Shown here one piece after another: positions 48,830 to 58,543 of a stretch of DNA of 64,000 nucleotides. A program made the position numbers and the translations under genes. The stretch spans positions 11,232,820-11,296,819 of the forward strand of contig OX637352.1 in the NCBI GenBank assembly GCA_951799405.1. The letters are read 5' to 3'. The notes beneath the pieces were generated by a model. The model made no database searches. It saw only the letters and a program-made list of their open reading frames with translations, and was not told the origin of the DNA. Position 1 is the stretch's first letter. Each line of letters begins with the position of its first letter. The DNA is from Agapetus fuscipes (Eukaryota > Arthropoda > Insecta > Trichoptera > Glossosomatidae).

Positions 48830-50179
48830 AAAGAAATTAAAAACTTTGTTTTATTCCACTTTTATTGTTTTTGAGTATGTTACAAACGTTTTCGGAATAC
48901 CTTCCATCATCGGGTAACAACAATTACTAAAATCAAACTTAAAAATTAAGACATGGGTGTGGGATCTATTGGTGGTAAGGGAGGGGGTAGCAAGGTAGGT
49001 ATGTGGGAGGGAGATGGTGAGTTTTGGGGCGGAGCTAATATTGTTAGGAGAGGAGACGTAATGGCGGGAAGTTGAATATTTAGCATATTACTTTTATTTC
49101 TATGTTTATTTATCTCTAATATTTCTAATATGTCCAACTTTCTCCCTTTTTGGCAGCTATTTATTAATTCTAAATTATCTATATTAAAACTGTGTCCTTT
49201 TTCTCTCGCGTGTTCTCCTATTTCAGAGTGAATCAAAACGTTTTTGATTGCTTTTTTATGCTCCATAAACCTTTCAGATATTTTTCTACCTGATTGGCCA
49301 ATGTAGAACATATCGCAATCATTACATTTTATTTTGTAAACTCCACTGTAGTCTTTTTGCGGCAGTTTTGATTTGTTATTAAGGATGTACTTTTTAATAT
49401 TAGAGCTAGTGTAAAATGCTGCTTTAAAATTGTCTTTTTTACATATCTTTACAAGGTCTGTTGTGAGCTTCCCTGTGTATAAAATCCTTCTCCATGGTTT
49501 CGTCTCTTCACCGTTTTCAGGCACTTTATAATAGATGTATTTTTGAATGGTGAATGTTCTTTTCTTCTTTTTAATAATATTTTTAATTGTGTTTTGGTTG
49601 TAGCCGTTGTTTATTGCAATGTTGAGTATAGTATTTTCTTCAATAGTGTAGTTTTGTGACGTAAGAGGAATGGATAATAATCTGTGAATCATTGAGTTGA
49701 ATGCCGCCATTTTGTGTGGAATGGGATGATTTGACTGTGCATGTATGATAGTGTCTGTGTATGTGTCTTTTCTGTAAATTTTAAAAATGAATTTATTGTC
49801 TTCTATTGATGTAGTTATGTCGAGAAAGTTGAGTTTATTGTTGATTCCGGTCTCACATGTGAAGTTTATTTTGGGATGTTGTGAATTAAAAAGAGCTAAG
49901 AGTTTATCTAGTTGGCGTTTAGTTCCTGCAAATGTAAAGAAAATATCATCCACGTACCTTTGATAATTATGTACTAGGCTTACGAGGGGATTATTGGAGA
50001 GAAGTATTTTAGTTTCGAAATTGTTCATAAAAACATCTGCTAGAAGTGGTGACAAAGGGTTGCCCATTGGTAAGCCGCTTGTTTGAGAATAATACGTATT
50101 TTCAAAACAAAAATAATTTTGATCTATGCAGACTTTTAAGATATTAAAAATTTCATTTTTTATTGTTTCATCTTCTTCT
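48830..50179 (-). mobile_element. Penelope-like element, 5' part lost in the gap
   Basis: The coding frame is followed by a 3' region with the covarying motif at 48888-48914 (CCGATGA-T-GGAA, loop, TTCC-GAAA, ACGTTTGTAAC). Sequence beyond the N run (50380 on) is family C, not PLE, so the missing half lies within the gap or was not assembled. Confidence 0.88.
48946..50179 (-). CDS. PLE reverse transcriptase with C-terminal GIY-YIG endonuclease (partial)
   Basis: Uninterrupted from the gap edge to the stop at 48946, about 410 codons. The frame is open upstream of the internal ATG at 50065-50067 (FENTYYSQTSGLPMGNPLSP), so it continues into the N run. Numbering from that Met: LPMGNPLSPLLADVF at the start is RT motif B; YQRYVDDIFFTF has catalytic YVDD at 38-41; a thumb region follows. 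GVYKIKC at 242-248 and FYIGQSGR at 254-261 are the two halves of the GIY-YIG motif, with EHxKAI and HAREKGHSF after them. RT plus C-terminal GIY-YIG is the defining layout of canonical Penelope-like elements. The product would nick DNA and prime reverse transcription. A proline-rich tail (about 345-370) ends it. Motif A is missing in the gap. Confidence 0.92.
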
Positions 50180-50379
50180 NNNNNNNNNNNNNNNNNNNNN
50201 NNNNNNNNNNNNNNNNNNNNNNNNNNNNNNNNNNNNNNNNNNNNNNNNNNNNNNNNNNNNNNNNNNNNNNNNNNNNNNNNNNNNNNNNNNNNNNNNNNNN
50301 NNNNNNNNNNNNNNNNNNNNNNNNNNNNNNNNNNNNNNNNNNNNNNNNNNNNNNNNNNNNNNNNNNNNNNNNNNNNNNN
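50180..50379. other. Assembly gap (200 N)
   Basis: A run of exactly 200 N, likely a gap of unknown true size. The sequence on the two sides belongs to different elements. Confidence 0.98.
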
Positions 50380-50425
50380 CTTAAATTTTAATATATCTTT
50401 GCATCTTAGATTACAGATTATAAAA
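50380..50425 (+). mobile_element. Family C 3' end fragment
   Basis: TTAATATATCTTTGCATCTT then AGATTACAGATTATA, directly after the gap. Confidence 0.6.
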
Positions 50426-50740
50426 TTTGATCTCCCAGTTACACGGATCGCAAACAGAAGAAGAAGATGTTGATTTACGTAAATTTAGAGTAAAACTTGT
50501 CGATTCATCAGCAGGCCCGTCAATTTGTGGCACGGAGCTAAATGATATGAATTAAATTTTAGAAATCAATAGCCCGCCATAAATTTCATCTCAGACAAGT
50601 AGTTCGTAATGATACCTTTCTTGTACTGGACACAGTGGCGCAACCTATTAAATATATTTTTTAATTTTTAAATAGCGCGGTTAACAACCATCGTTATTAT
50701 TGTCTTTCAATGGTAGCAGGAATTCGTTGCTGTGCTGCTC
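50426..50740. other. Unassigned sequence
   Basis: No signal recognised. Confidence 0.3.
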
Positions 50741-51045
50741 ATTCGTCTATGCTGGTTGCCATCCTCTTGTTAAGGCAGTGCCTTGTCGTGCTAGCCATTT
50801 CGTGCTGGTTTGGCTTATCTACAGTTTGATTTAATGATGACATTTAGATGATGTTGTCCAAACAATCACATCCTGCACAATCTGAGCTAAGAAAAACAAG
50901 TAAAGCACGATAATGTAAGATTTTTTTTCATATTTTCAAAATCAATTTCCAGCATTCACAAGACAATTTGTTCCAGTACACATACAAACATTGGTCATTA
51001 AATTACCTCTAAGACAAACAAGCACTAAGGTAATTCCGTGTCTCT
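50741..51045 (-). repeat. Minisatellite E unit plus MITE F remnant
   Basis: 50745-50805 is one E unit (GCCATCCTCTTGTTAAGGCA). 50870-51045 contains MITE F interior text in reverse (CAATCTGAGCTAAGAAAAAC, TTGTTCCAGTACACATACAA). The same E-F association as at 1269-1876. Confidence 0.6.
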
Positions 51046-51454
51046 CCTCGCACTAAGGCGTTCAATGGACTTAATTAACTTTTAACCATTATTCTACTAC
51101 CGAAATCCTGGTTTTAATTTTAAATATCTCCAAAGGTACAAAACTTATCACCTATCCGTTATTTTTTTTTAACTAAAAGGACAGTGAAAAAAAGTTTTTG
51201 TAGTGCCTTTCAAATAAAATCACCTACGACGTATTTTTGCATTGCCTCATAATATTATGATTATGGAAAAATATCGTATTCCAAAAATAGACGTTGAAAG
51301 GTAGGAAAGTACATAAATGTTAGAGAACAGTGACCTTTGTAATGTAAACAAAACACTATCTTTGTTGTGTGTGTGTGTATCATTGAAAAAAAATCGTTTT
51401 TAAACTCTAAAATTTTCAATGCGAACTACAAATATTTGTTATATTTTTTAGGGT
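51046..51454. other. Unassigned sequence
   Basis: No signal recognised. Confidence 0.3.
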
Positions 51455-51575
51455 GGATTTATTAACACAGTGAAAGTCCATTTTTAATTATTTAAAAAAT
51501 TCAATTTGAGCAAAAGAAATAAATAAGTGAATTAAAACTTTGTTTCCATTTGAATTTTTTAAATAATTACAAATA
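51455..51575 (+). mobile_element. PLE-like terminal unit, centre deleted
   Basis: AACACAGTGAAAGTCCATTT and the paired arms TTTAAAAAATTCAA / TTGAATTTTTTAAA match 25752-25990. The CTGAAGA hairpin between them is gone. Confidence 0.55.
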
Positions 51576-51650
51576 TTTGTTTTTAAATATTCGCAAACGA
51601 AAATTAATGCTTTGAGTTTATTGGTGGGTAGTTTTATCCAATAAGATAAT

Positions 51651-52062
51651 TTTAAGACTCCGTTCACAAAAAAATCCCGTTGTTTTTCAAAATATGTTTC
51701 TTATACTTTATGGCCTTAGTAAAAGAGTGGCATTAATGCAAAAAATCACGCGTATTTAATGACTTCTTATCTACATTTTAAGTAAGTTTTTTTATATAAC
51801 TTAAAAAAGGACGCAACAAAAAATTATTTAAATAAAATGTTTTTGTTTACAGTTTTTTGGCTCTCATGTCGTTGTTTTGTATTTTGTAATAAAAAAATCT
51901 TCATAATTGTAGAATGATACAAATTCTAGTAAACGATGCAGCTTAGTTAATGTAATATGAACAGTTTTTGAGATAATATGAGAAAACTGAAACTAATTTA
52001 TTTATTTAATTCTTGAAAACAGTTTTTTCATGGGATTTTTTTTTGTGAACACAGCCTTAAAC
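51651..52062. mobile_element. TIR element, about 410 bp
   Basis: TTTTAAGACTCCGTTCACAA, AAAAATCCCGTTGTTTT at the left and AAAACAG... CATGGGATTTTTTT, TTGTGAACACAGCCTTAAA at the right form about 40 bp of imperfect inverted ends. No frame. Confidence 0.65.
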
Positions 52063-52099
52063 ACTATTTTCGACCTTATTTCTGTGTGAATACTAAAGA

Positions 52100-52400
52100 A
52101 AAACGAAAAAAATCGTGATAAGTACATAGAGCACGGATCCGCGTTCCGGCCCTGTGCGCCCTGTTACCGCACTGCTCGGCCGAAATGCCCACCGCCGCAG
52201 TTGGCGTATGCCTGGGTGTGCGCGGCTGCCCTGAGCGTCCACATGCTTCGCGCGAGTGGCGGATGATTGCCATGCTCCGGTGTCGGGGCCCGGGGCGGCG
52301 GTCAGCAAGTTACTTTCTCCCGCTGCGGCATCCAGATGGTTAAAACTTGCATCGCGACACCGGAAAGGCGAATTGACTCAAGCGCTGCGAAGTACGCTGC
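52100..52400. other. GC-rich island of unknown origin
   Basis: About 290 bp, strongly GC- and CpG-rich against an AT-rich background (GTTCCGGCCCTGTGCGCCCT, GGGGCCCGGGGCGGCGGTCA). Minus-strand frames of 65 and 71 codons run through it, but high GC content alone lengthens frames. No domain recognised. Could be a CpG-rich promoter relic, a TE 5' region or foreign DNA. Confidence 0.5.
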
Positions 52401-52433
52401 AAATTTTTAAACTTGAATATTTGAATTTTTTGA

Positions 52434-52776
52434 ACGGTCCGTAGTCTAGTGGTAACGCTTCGGACTCTATAATAATAATAATAATATTAGGATGATTTAT
52501 TTGGTGAGCGCTGTTTTTTGTGTGTATCACACCTCAAGAGCCCTCTGCGAGCTTGGGCGTCGCTGTAGAAAGCGCCAATTCTCAAGCAAGACCCAGTTGT
52601 TGTAAGGTTGGATGGACTTTTCAGTGACCGGTCTTTGCTAAAGGTTTATGAATTTTTCAACTCAGCGAAGAGCACATTCGAAATATAAATGGTATATTTT
52701 TTGTGCTCCGCCGGGATCCGAATCCACAACCTTCCATTTACGAGTCCGAAGTGTTGCCACTGGACTACGGACCGGT
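52434..52776. mobile_element. Head-to-head SINE-B: head fragment (+) and full copy (-)
   Basis: 52434-52468 is a plus head (CGGTCCGTAGTCTAGTGGTA). 52469-52776 is a complete minus copy with tail 1 and ATAATAATA terminus, box B GGGATCCGAATCC. Confidence 0.88.
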
Positions 52777-52834
52777 CCAAGTAGACCGGTCTATAATTGT
52801 AGTTGGTTAAGTTAAAATGTTATTTGTTGTGTAT

Positions 52835-53085
52835 GTATATTCCTTGACTTATAGGTTGGTATGCGGCTGATCACCCATGCTGTAGAAAATGGTTCACTTT
52901 GCCAATGTCACCCCTGTTTCAGGGAAGGTCGGCAGGAGTTGCTGGGTGTATGTCAATTTGAGATTTGGTTTTAATGTTGTAGGTTCACGTGCGGCTTGTA
53001 CCTACGTATCTGCTTGTGAGAATGCATGTAATGTAAAGCCCCAATGTTACATATCTTCGCAACTTAGATTAGATTAGACTAGGGA
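52835..53085 (+). mobile_element. Family C copy, full length
   Basis: TTCCTTGACTTATAGGTTGG to ACTTAGATTAGATTAGAC. The hairpin is partly deleted (GTGCGGCTTGTACCTACG). Confidence 0.87.
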
Positions 53086-53341
53086 ACACTTTCAAGAGCC
53101 CTCTGCGAGCTTGGTCGTCGCTGTAGAAAGCGCCAATTCTCAAGCAAGACCCAGTTGTTGTAAGGCTGGATGGACCTTTTAGTGACCGGCCTTTGGTAAA
53201 GGTTTATGAATTTTTTCAACCCATATAAAAAGAGCAAATTTGAAAATATAAATGCTATATTTTTTGTGCTCCGCCGTGATTCGATCCCACAACCTTCCAT
53301 AATACGAGTCCGAAGTGTTATCACTGGACTATGGACCGGTC
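53086..53341 (-). mobile_element. SINE-B copy, tail truncated
   Basis: Starts inside tail 1 (TCAAGAGCCCTCTGCGAGCT) and runs to CTGGACTATGGACCGGTC. Confidence 0.85.
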
Positions 53342-53344
53342 AAA

Positions 53345-53608
53345 ATATGTAATCTATAATAATAATCTATAATCTAGGTTGCAAGGATATATTTATTTAA
53401 ATCTCTCAGATGTATGCCCACAAACCAACACGTGTAGTTCGCGCTTACAAATGCTGAATGTGTACTTACAAATAAAATCCAAACCTCAAATGAACATAAG
53501 CCCCACAATTTTTGCCGACCTTCCCTGACACAGGGGTGACATTGGCAAAGTGAACCATTTTTTACAGTATGGGTGGTCAGCCTCATACCGACCTATAAGT
53601 GTAGGAAA
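53345..53608 (-). mobile_element. Family C copy, full length
   Basis: TGTAATCTATAATAATCTAT to ACCGACCTATAAGTGTAGGA. Closest in text to 38476, 46943 and 57632 (GCATTTGTAAGCGCGAAC-TACACGTG subtype). Confidence 0.87.
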
Positions 53609-53625
53609 CGATAGTAATGATATTA

Positions 53626-53700
53626 ATGATAGTAAGAAATGGAGGCAGCTCTGCAGCCCTAGCGGAATGGCGACAGAGTTACAGTTACAGTTACAATTCG
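53626..53700 (+). pseudogene. RTE-like LINE 3' terminus with ACAGTT repeats
   Basis: GGCAGCTCTGCAGCCCTAGC, GAATGGCGACAGAGTTACAG followed by TTACAGTTACA. This is the best view of the repeat tail of the 10299 family. Confidence 0.6.
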
Positions 53701-54140
53701 CTCAAACACAAATGAGTTTATCTGTGATATCACTCCCACTTTCAAAATGTCTTCATTCAATCAGCATACATAATTCTGATGATTCGTTTTCTGCCGATTA
53801 AACAAGATTCATGATGGAATCTTAACTACCTGGATATTATTTCCCGCTCAATTAAAAGTGCTCATGGGAAAGGTCGCCTGTCCACATGCGAGTACGTGTC
53901 TGCACACAAAGACAGGCACAACACGTGTTCGCATTAGAAAACATGCAACTTGCACACAGCGTGTTTACTTGTGTTCAGAGCAGGCTAATCTCTATTGCTG
54001 CCATATGCGAGGTTTCACACGCGGAAGTCTTTGCGAAAACAGGGTTGCCAAAAGTGTACCTAAGCATTTGCCAAACATCAATCTCTTCTTCTATTTTATA
54101 CCTACCACAACCTTGTTATTAAATTAAAAATTAAATTAGG
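53701..54140. other. Unassigned sequence
   Basis: Two overlapping frames of 78 and 89 codons (53858-54127) without recognised domains. Nothing else seen. Confidence 0.3.
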
Positions 54141-54141
54141 T

Positions 54142-54257
54142 TGATCCCCATTTCAAGTGAAGTGGTTAGCGTGAGGCCGGCCTCCATACACGGGAAAATA
54201 AACAGGTCTCAAATCGCCACATTAAGCCCTTCCGGGGATAACGCAGGCAAGAAGTAA
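54142..54257 (+). mobile_element. SINE-A 3' part
   Basis: CCCCATTTCAAGTGAAGTGG to GGGGATAACGCAGGCAAGAA. Confidence 0.75.
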
Positions 54258-54482
54258 TGAAAAAATAATATTAGGATGATTTATTTAGTGAGCGCTGTTT
54301 TTGAGTGTATCACACTTCAAGCGCCTTCTGCAAGCTTGGTCGTAGCTGTAGTAAGCGCCAATTCTCAAGCAAGACCCAGTTGCTGTAAGGCTGGATGGAC
54401 CTTTTGATGACCGGTCTTTGGTAAAGGTTTATGAAATTTTCAACCCAGCGAAGAGCAAATTTGAAAATATAAATGGTGTTAT
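54258..54482 (-). mobile_element. SINE-B copy, head missing
   Basis: AATATTAGGATGATTTATTT to TGAAAATATAAATGG. It stops where the next SINE-B tail starts. Confidence 0.82.
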
Positions 54483-54538
54483 GTTAATAATAATAATATG
54501 TTGATTTATTTGGTGAGCGCTGTTTTTGTTTTTAAAGA

Positions 54539-55411
54539 GTGGATAGACCGTTAAAAATGCTGAGTATTGATTTGATAGGACCATTACCAAAATCAAGTAC
54601 GGGCTATATACATATATTATCAATAATAGATGTTTTTACCAAATATTGTTGGTTATTTCCTTTAAGAAGAGCTACTACAGAAGAAATAGTAAAATTAATA
54701 GAAAATAAAATATTTTTAACAGAAGGAGTACCGCAAACGATAATAACAGATAATGGAAAGAATTTAAAGTCTAATGCATTTAAAGATTTTATGTTCTCAT
54801 ATGGAGTACAGAAAATATTTTATACAACTTTATATACTCCCATGTGTAATAATGTAGAGACATATAATAGAACAATAGGATACACATTAGCTATTTTTGT
54901 TGAAAATGAACAAAGAAAATGGGATACTTTTTTAGATTCAGTACAAAGCATAATAAATAATACAGTCAATTTAGCAACAGGATACACACCTAATGTATTA
55001 GCAAGAGGTAGGGAGATTGTACTAAATGGTGAAATTCATGGTGAAATAGTAAATGATGAAATAGAATCAAAGGAAGAATTAGATAAATATAGAGATATGC
55101 ATAAAGATAAAATGAAGGAATTAAACACATTATACAAAATTGTAACAGAAAATTTATGGGATGCATATAATAAAAATGAAAATTATTATAATAAAGGTAG
55201 ATCAAATCGTGTCTATGATCAAGGGGATATTGTATGGCGTAAAAATTTCATACAATCAAATGCAGGGAAATACTTCTGTACAAAGTTGGCTCCAAAATTT
55301 GTCAAAGCCAGAATAGAAAAGAAAGTTAGCAAGATAGTCTATGTATTAAAAGATATAGACACAAATGTTATAAATAAATATCACATCAAGGACATAATCA
55401 AATTAGATTAA
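54539..55411 (+). CDS. Ty3-type integrase, C-terminal end of pol (partial)
   Basis: 290 codons, uninterrupted, AT-rich codon use. Integrase joins retroelement cDNA ends to host DNA in the nucleus. The catalytic triad is visible: Asp11 (LSIDLIGPLP), Asp71 (IITDNGKNLK) and Glu107 (CNNVETYNRT), with 35 residues between the last two, the standard D,D(35)E spacing. IIDVFTKYCWLFPLR lies at 29-43. The C-terminal segment (YDQGDIVWRKNF... YVLKDI... YHIKDIIKLD) is the GPY/F-like DNA-binding tail. The HHCC zinc domain and everything upstream are missing. The Met is incidental, since codons RVDRPL are open before it. The usual GQVERxNRT reads NNVETYNRT here. No chromodomain. Confidence 0.92.
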   Translation: MDRPLKMLSIDLIGPLPKSSTGYIHILSIIDVFTKYCWLFPLRRATTEEIVKLIENKIFLTEGVPQTIITDNGKNLKSNAFKDFMFSYGVQKIFYTTLYTPMCNNVETYNRTIGYTLAIFVENEQRKWDTFLDSVQSIINNTVNLATGYTPNVLARGREIVLNGEIHGEIVNDEIESKEELDKYRDMHKDKMKELNTLYKIVTENLWDAYNKNENYYNKGRSNRVYDQGDIVWRKNFIQSNAGKYFCTKLAPKFVKARIEKKVSKIVYVLKDIDTNVINKYHIKDIIKLD

Positions 55412-55674
55412 AAAAAAAAAAAAAACATATTTTCATGTGTATGAAAAATTTGAGGTGATGCATGATACGGTGAAAGTTGATATAAAAGTGATCAGTGAAA
55501 GAATGAATTATGAAACATTGCATGAATGAAGGTATGAAACATAAATTAAACAAAGTATTACATATGAAGGTAAAGTTTTTTTTAAAAAAAAAATTTTGAT
55601 GGACTGATAAATTTATTAATGAAAAATAAATTTGAAATAAATTTAAATATTGGGAAAGATGTGATACATGTTTA

Positions 55675-55975
55675 AAAAAAAAAAGTTATTTTAATGAATT
55701 GATTAATTAACTGGTGAATGTTATGTATTGTTATTTGATTATTTTGAATTGTTGAATTAAGTATTTAAAAAAAAAAAGTTATTTTAATGAATTGATTAAT
55801 TAACTGGTGAATGTTTATTATGTATTGTTATTTGATTATTTTGAATTGTTGAATTAAGTATTTAAAAAAAAAAGTTATTTTAATGAATTGATTAATAAAC
55901 TGGTGAATGTTTATTATGTATTGTTATTTGATTATTTTGAATTGTTGAATTAAGTATTTAAAAAAAAAAAAACAA
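55675..55975 (+). repeat. Tandem triplication in the Ty3 3' region
   Basis: Three units of about 95 bp, each with an A-run, AGTTATTTTAATGAATTGAT, ATGTATTGTTATTTGATTAT and TTGAATTGTTGAATTAAGTA. The units differ by a 4-bp TTTA insertion and a few substitutions. Confidence 0.88.
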
Positions 55976-56246
55976 ATATTTGTTTATAATATTGAATATG
56001 AAATTTGTGTTAAAAAAAAAATATATATTAATTTTAGTATGAAAATAATTGGTATTGTTAAAAAAAGGTATTAATGACTGAATAATGTATCAGAAACAGG
56101 TTTTTTTTTTATTTTCATATTTTTGAAATTTATCCTTAAAATAAAACAAAATATGTGGCGCCGGCTGAGCATTATGATACATTATTTACTCATTGTAAAA
56201 GAAAAAAAAAAAATTGGGAATGTTTTTTTTTATGAGAGGAAGGAGG

Positions 56247-56469
56247 TGTATTGTAACGAGATGAGTTTGTTTGTTTGGTAGAATGGAACATGGTATTTAA
56301 ATTTGAATGGAATTAAGGAAAACAAAAGAATGCAAAAAGAGGGAAGAAGCTTGCCTGGCGTGAGAGCCACAAGATGTGTAATTAAGAATAATTAATATTA
56401 TTGTGCTGTGGTTTATTGTGTATACATTGTGAAAGGAATAAAAGTAAACATATTAAAGTGGCTGTTACA
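56247..56469 (+). mobile_element. Probable 3' LTR of the Ty3-type fragment
   Basis: Begins TGTATTGTAACGAG directly after the polypurine tract and ends ...GTGGCTGTTACA. Contains AATAAAAGT at about 56439. The exact right boundary is inferred from the TGT...ACA rule. No second copy for comparison. Confidence 0.55.
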
Positions 56470-56824
56470 TTATTAATTGTGTCAATCAGCAGGACAGAGG
56501 AAAAACCCTCACAACCTCAAGAGCCCTCTGATCGTCGCTATAAAAAGCGCCAATTCTCGGACCCAGTCCAGTTACTGTTAGGCTGGATGAACCTTTAATG
56601 ACCGGTGTTGGGTAAAGGTAAATGATTTTTTCAACTCAGAGAAGAGCAAACTTGAAAAAAAAATCGTGCTCTACCGGGACTCCAACCCACTACCTTTCTA
56701 TCACGAGTCCGAAGTGTTAACCACTAGACCAGTGTTGTGAAGAATAATCGAAACATTTTAACCAAACACTAGTCCAGAAACTAAAAATCCAGTTAATCTA
56801 TTACCAAGGGCCCACACACATGGA

Positions 56825-56875
56825 ACAGTATGGGTTGTCAGCCTTTTACTAACCTACATATTAGTCAAGGAAAAC
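56825..56875 (-). mobile_element. Family C 5' end fragment
   Basis: AGTATGGGTTGTCAGCC to ACATATTAGTCAAGG. Confidence 0.6.
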
Positions 56876-57104
56876 AAAGTTTAATATCAAAAAATGAGAG
56901 CAAAGTAGAAGGAGTAAAGGTCCTCCACTCAGGGTGCAAGGGCAGACAGCTTATTGTCCTTGAAACTCTAGAAATTCACAACTGTATAGATATAATATTA
57001 TTAATACGCAAATACCTAGACCTACTAACAGTACTTGCCCGAAAAACCCCATCCACTTTCGTTTTCCTACCTCAAATTTTGATCATTTTGGTGTTGTTTT
57101 ACCT
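56876..57104. other. Unassigned sequence
   Basis: No signal recognised. Confidence 0.3.
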
Positions 57105-57200
57105 CAGTTAGCCTCTGAAGATGGACGGATAAAGTCAGAAAGCGCTTAGGCAATTTCATTTAATAAATGTGAAAATAAAACAGAATTGAATAAACGAAGT
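57105..57200 (+). mobile_element. Possible PLE 3' end remnant
   Basis: CTGAAGATGGACGGATAAAG then TCAGAAAGCGCTTAGG, in the CTGANGA...GAAA layout with a weak GAC/GTC stem, followed by an AATAAATGTG-type AT-rich end. Confidence 0.45.
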
Positions 57201-57631
57201 TATTTATAATTAAAATAAATGATTTTGCCATTGTTCTAGCAGTACTTTGGCAACCCTGTTTTGTAAAATGTGCCTTCCTGGAGATGCGCACGTAATAGGG
57301 GAAAGTTCATAGGGCAGACATTATTATTAATAACTATTATGAACCACACACTGCCTATATTAGCTTTTCTCCGTGAGATAGCAACCATTCACTCTCCTAG
57401 ATAGCATCGCAGATTTTCAATTAACAGCCATTGTCCATCTTCAGATAATAATTAAAGATTAACATCGATTAATGGCATTTCGTGGCCATCGCTCTATCAG
57501 TAACTTTGAAAGGAATATATTTTGGCGTTCTTATGGCCCAATCAAGAATGAGAATATATTTTATATGTTCTGGAAGCAGGGCCGTACATCTCATAAAGAT
57601 GAAAAGTTCTCGCCGAACTACAATCCGTTGA
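57201..57631. other. Unassigned sequence
   Basis: No signal recognised. Confidence 0.3.
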
Positions 57632-57885
57632 TAAATCTATAATGTATAATCTAAGTCGCAAGGATATATTCATTTAAAGCTCTCAGATGTATGCCCACAA
57701 ACCAACAAGTGTAGTTCGCGCTTACAAATGCTGAATGTGTACTTACAAATAAAATCCAAACCTCAAATGAACATAAGCCCCACAACTTTTGCCGACCTTC
57801 CCTGAAACAGGGGTGACATTGGCAAAGTGAACCATTTTTTACAGTATGGGTGGTCAGCCTCATACCAACCTATAAGTCAAGGAAT
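57632..57885 (-). mobile_element. Family C copy, full length
   Basis: AATCTATAATGTATAATCTA to CCTATAAGTCAAGGAA. Nearly identical to 53345-53608. Confidence 0.88.
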
Positions 57886-58007
57886 ATAAAAGATAGAAAA
57901 TAAATAAGGTCGATGTATTTGGGAACGTTAAGGAGAGAAATGTTGTCTATCATGCATCCTCCGCCGAGAATATTATATTAATTAAATAACACACAGTTAT
58001 TTAATAA

Positions 58008-58065
58008 ATATACAATGGACTTTCACTGTGTTAACCACCGAACCCTGAAAAATATTAAAAAAATT
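58008..58065 (-). mobile_element. PLE-like terminal unit fragment
   Basis: AATGGACTTTCACTGTGTTA matches the start of 25752 and 51466 in reverse. Confidence 0.5.
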
Positions 58066-58069
58066 GAGA

Positions 58070-58240
58070 ATAGTGTGTGTAAGGGAAAGCAAGTGGTAGA
58101 TAGGAAGAATTTCAAGAAACAAGCGGCTGACTATGAATTTGAGAATGCCGATACACAATGGCATATTGATACTGGCATTTATGTATGGAAGTGAAGCATG
58201 GACCACGAGGGACAGCGAAATGAGTAAGGTATGTACGGTA
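58070..58240 (+). pseudogene. RTE-type LINE internal fragment
   Basis: The plus translation includes TFMYGSEAWTTRDSEMSKV, corresponding to the LLYGSETWxL block downstream of RTE polymerases. Short, and without the C-terminal motifs. Confidence 0.6.
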
Positions 58241-58274
58241 GAATACTCAAGGAGTATGTCAGGAAAAACTATAA

Positions 58275-58516
58275 CGGGGCTATTCTTAGACATTTCAGTC
58301 GTCGGTTGAGCCCACGCTTTGACAAACTAATGACGCCTGGGCTGGAAGTTTCATCACCACGGTCATTCTTACATACCGAATTTTGGTAATATTTAAATGA
58401 AGACTAATCAGCTGTTCACTTGCGGCCATCTTGGATTGACAGGTCTTCATACAAATATTACCGATATTCGGCAGGTAAGAATTACCGTGGGGATGAGACT
58501 TCCAGCCCAGGGTGGA
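58275..58516. mobile_element. MITE D variant, fully palindromic core
   Basis: The left arm is as in 22715 (CGGGGCTATTCTTAGACATT). The right half after AGGTCTTCATACAAATATT is an inverted copy of the inner left arm (GGTAAGAATTACCGTGGGGA, CTTCCAGCCCAGG). The outer right arm is missing. Confidence 0.75.
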
Positions 58517-58543
58517 AGTTTCGACAACTGTCGGTATAGAACG

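Larger units (their letters stand above)
54532..56505 (+). mobile_element. 3' part of a Ty3-type LTR retrotransposon
   Basis: Integrase frame, A-run, an AT-rich 3' region with three tandem units of about 95 bp, a polypurine tract AGAGGAAGGAGG (56235-56246), then a probable 3' LTR. The 5' LTR, gag, protease and RT are missing, so a normal insertion was followed by deletion, or the piece is rearranged. Confidence 0.8.
54485..56735 (-). mobile_element. SINE-B copy split by a Ty3-type fragment
   Basis: 54485-54531 is its tail (GATTTATTTGGTGAGCGCTG). 56506-56735 resumes at CACAACCTCAAGAGCCCTCT and continues into the head (CCACTAGACCAG). Confidence 0.8.
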
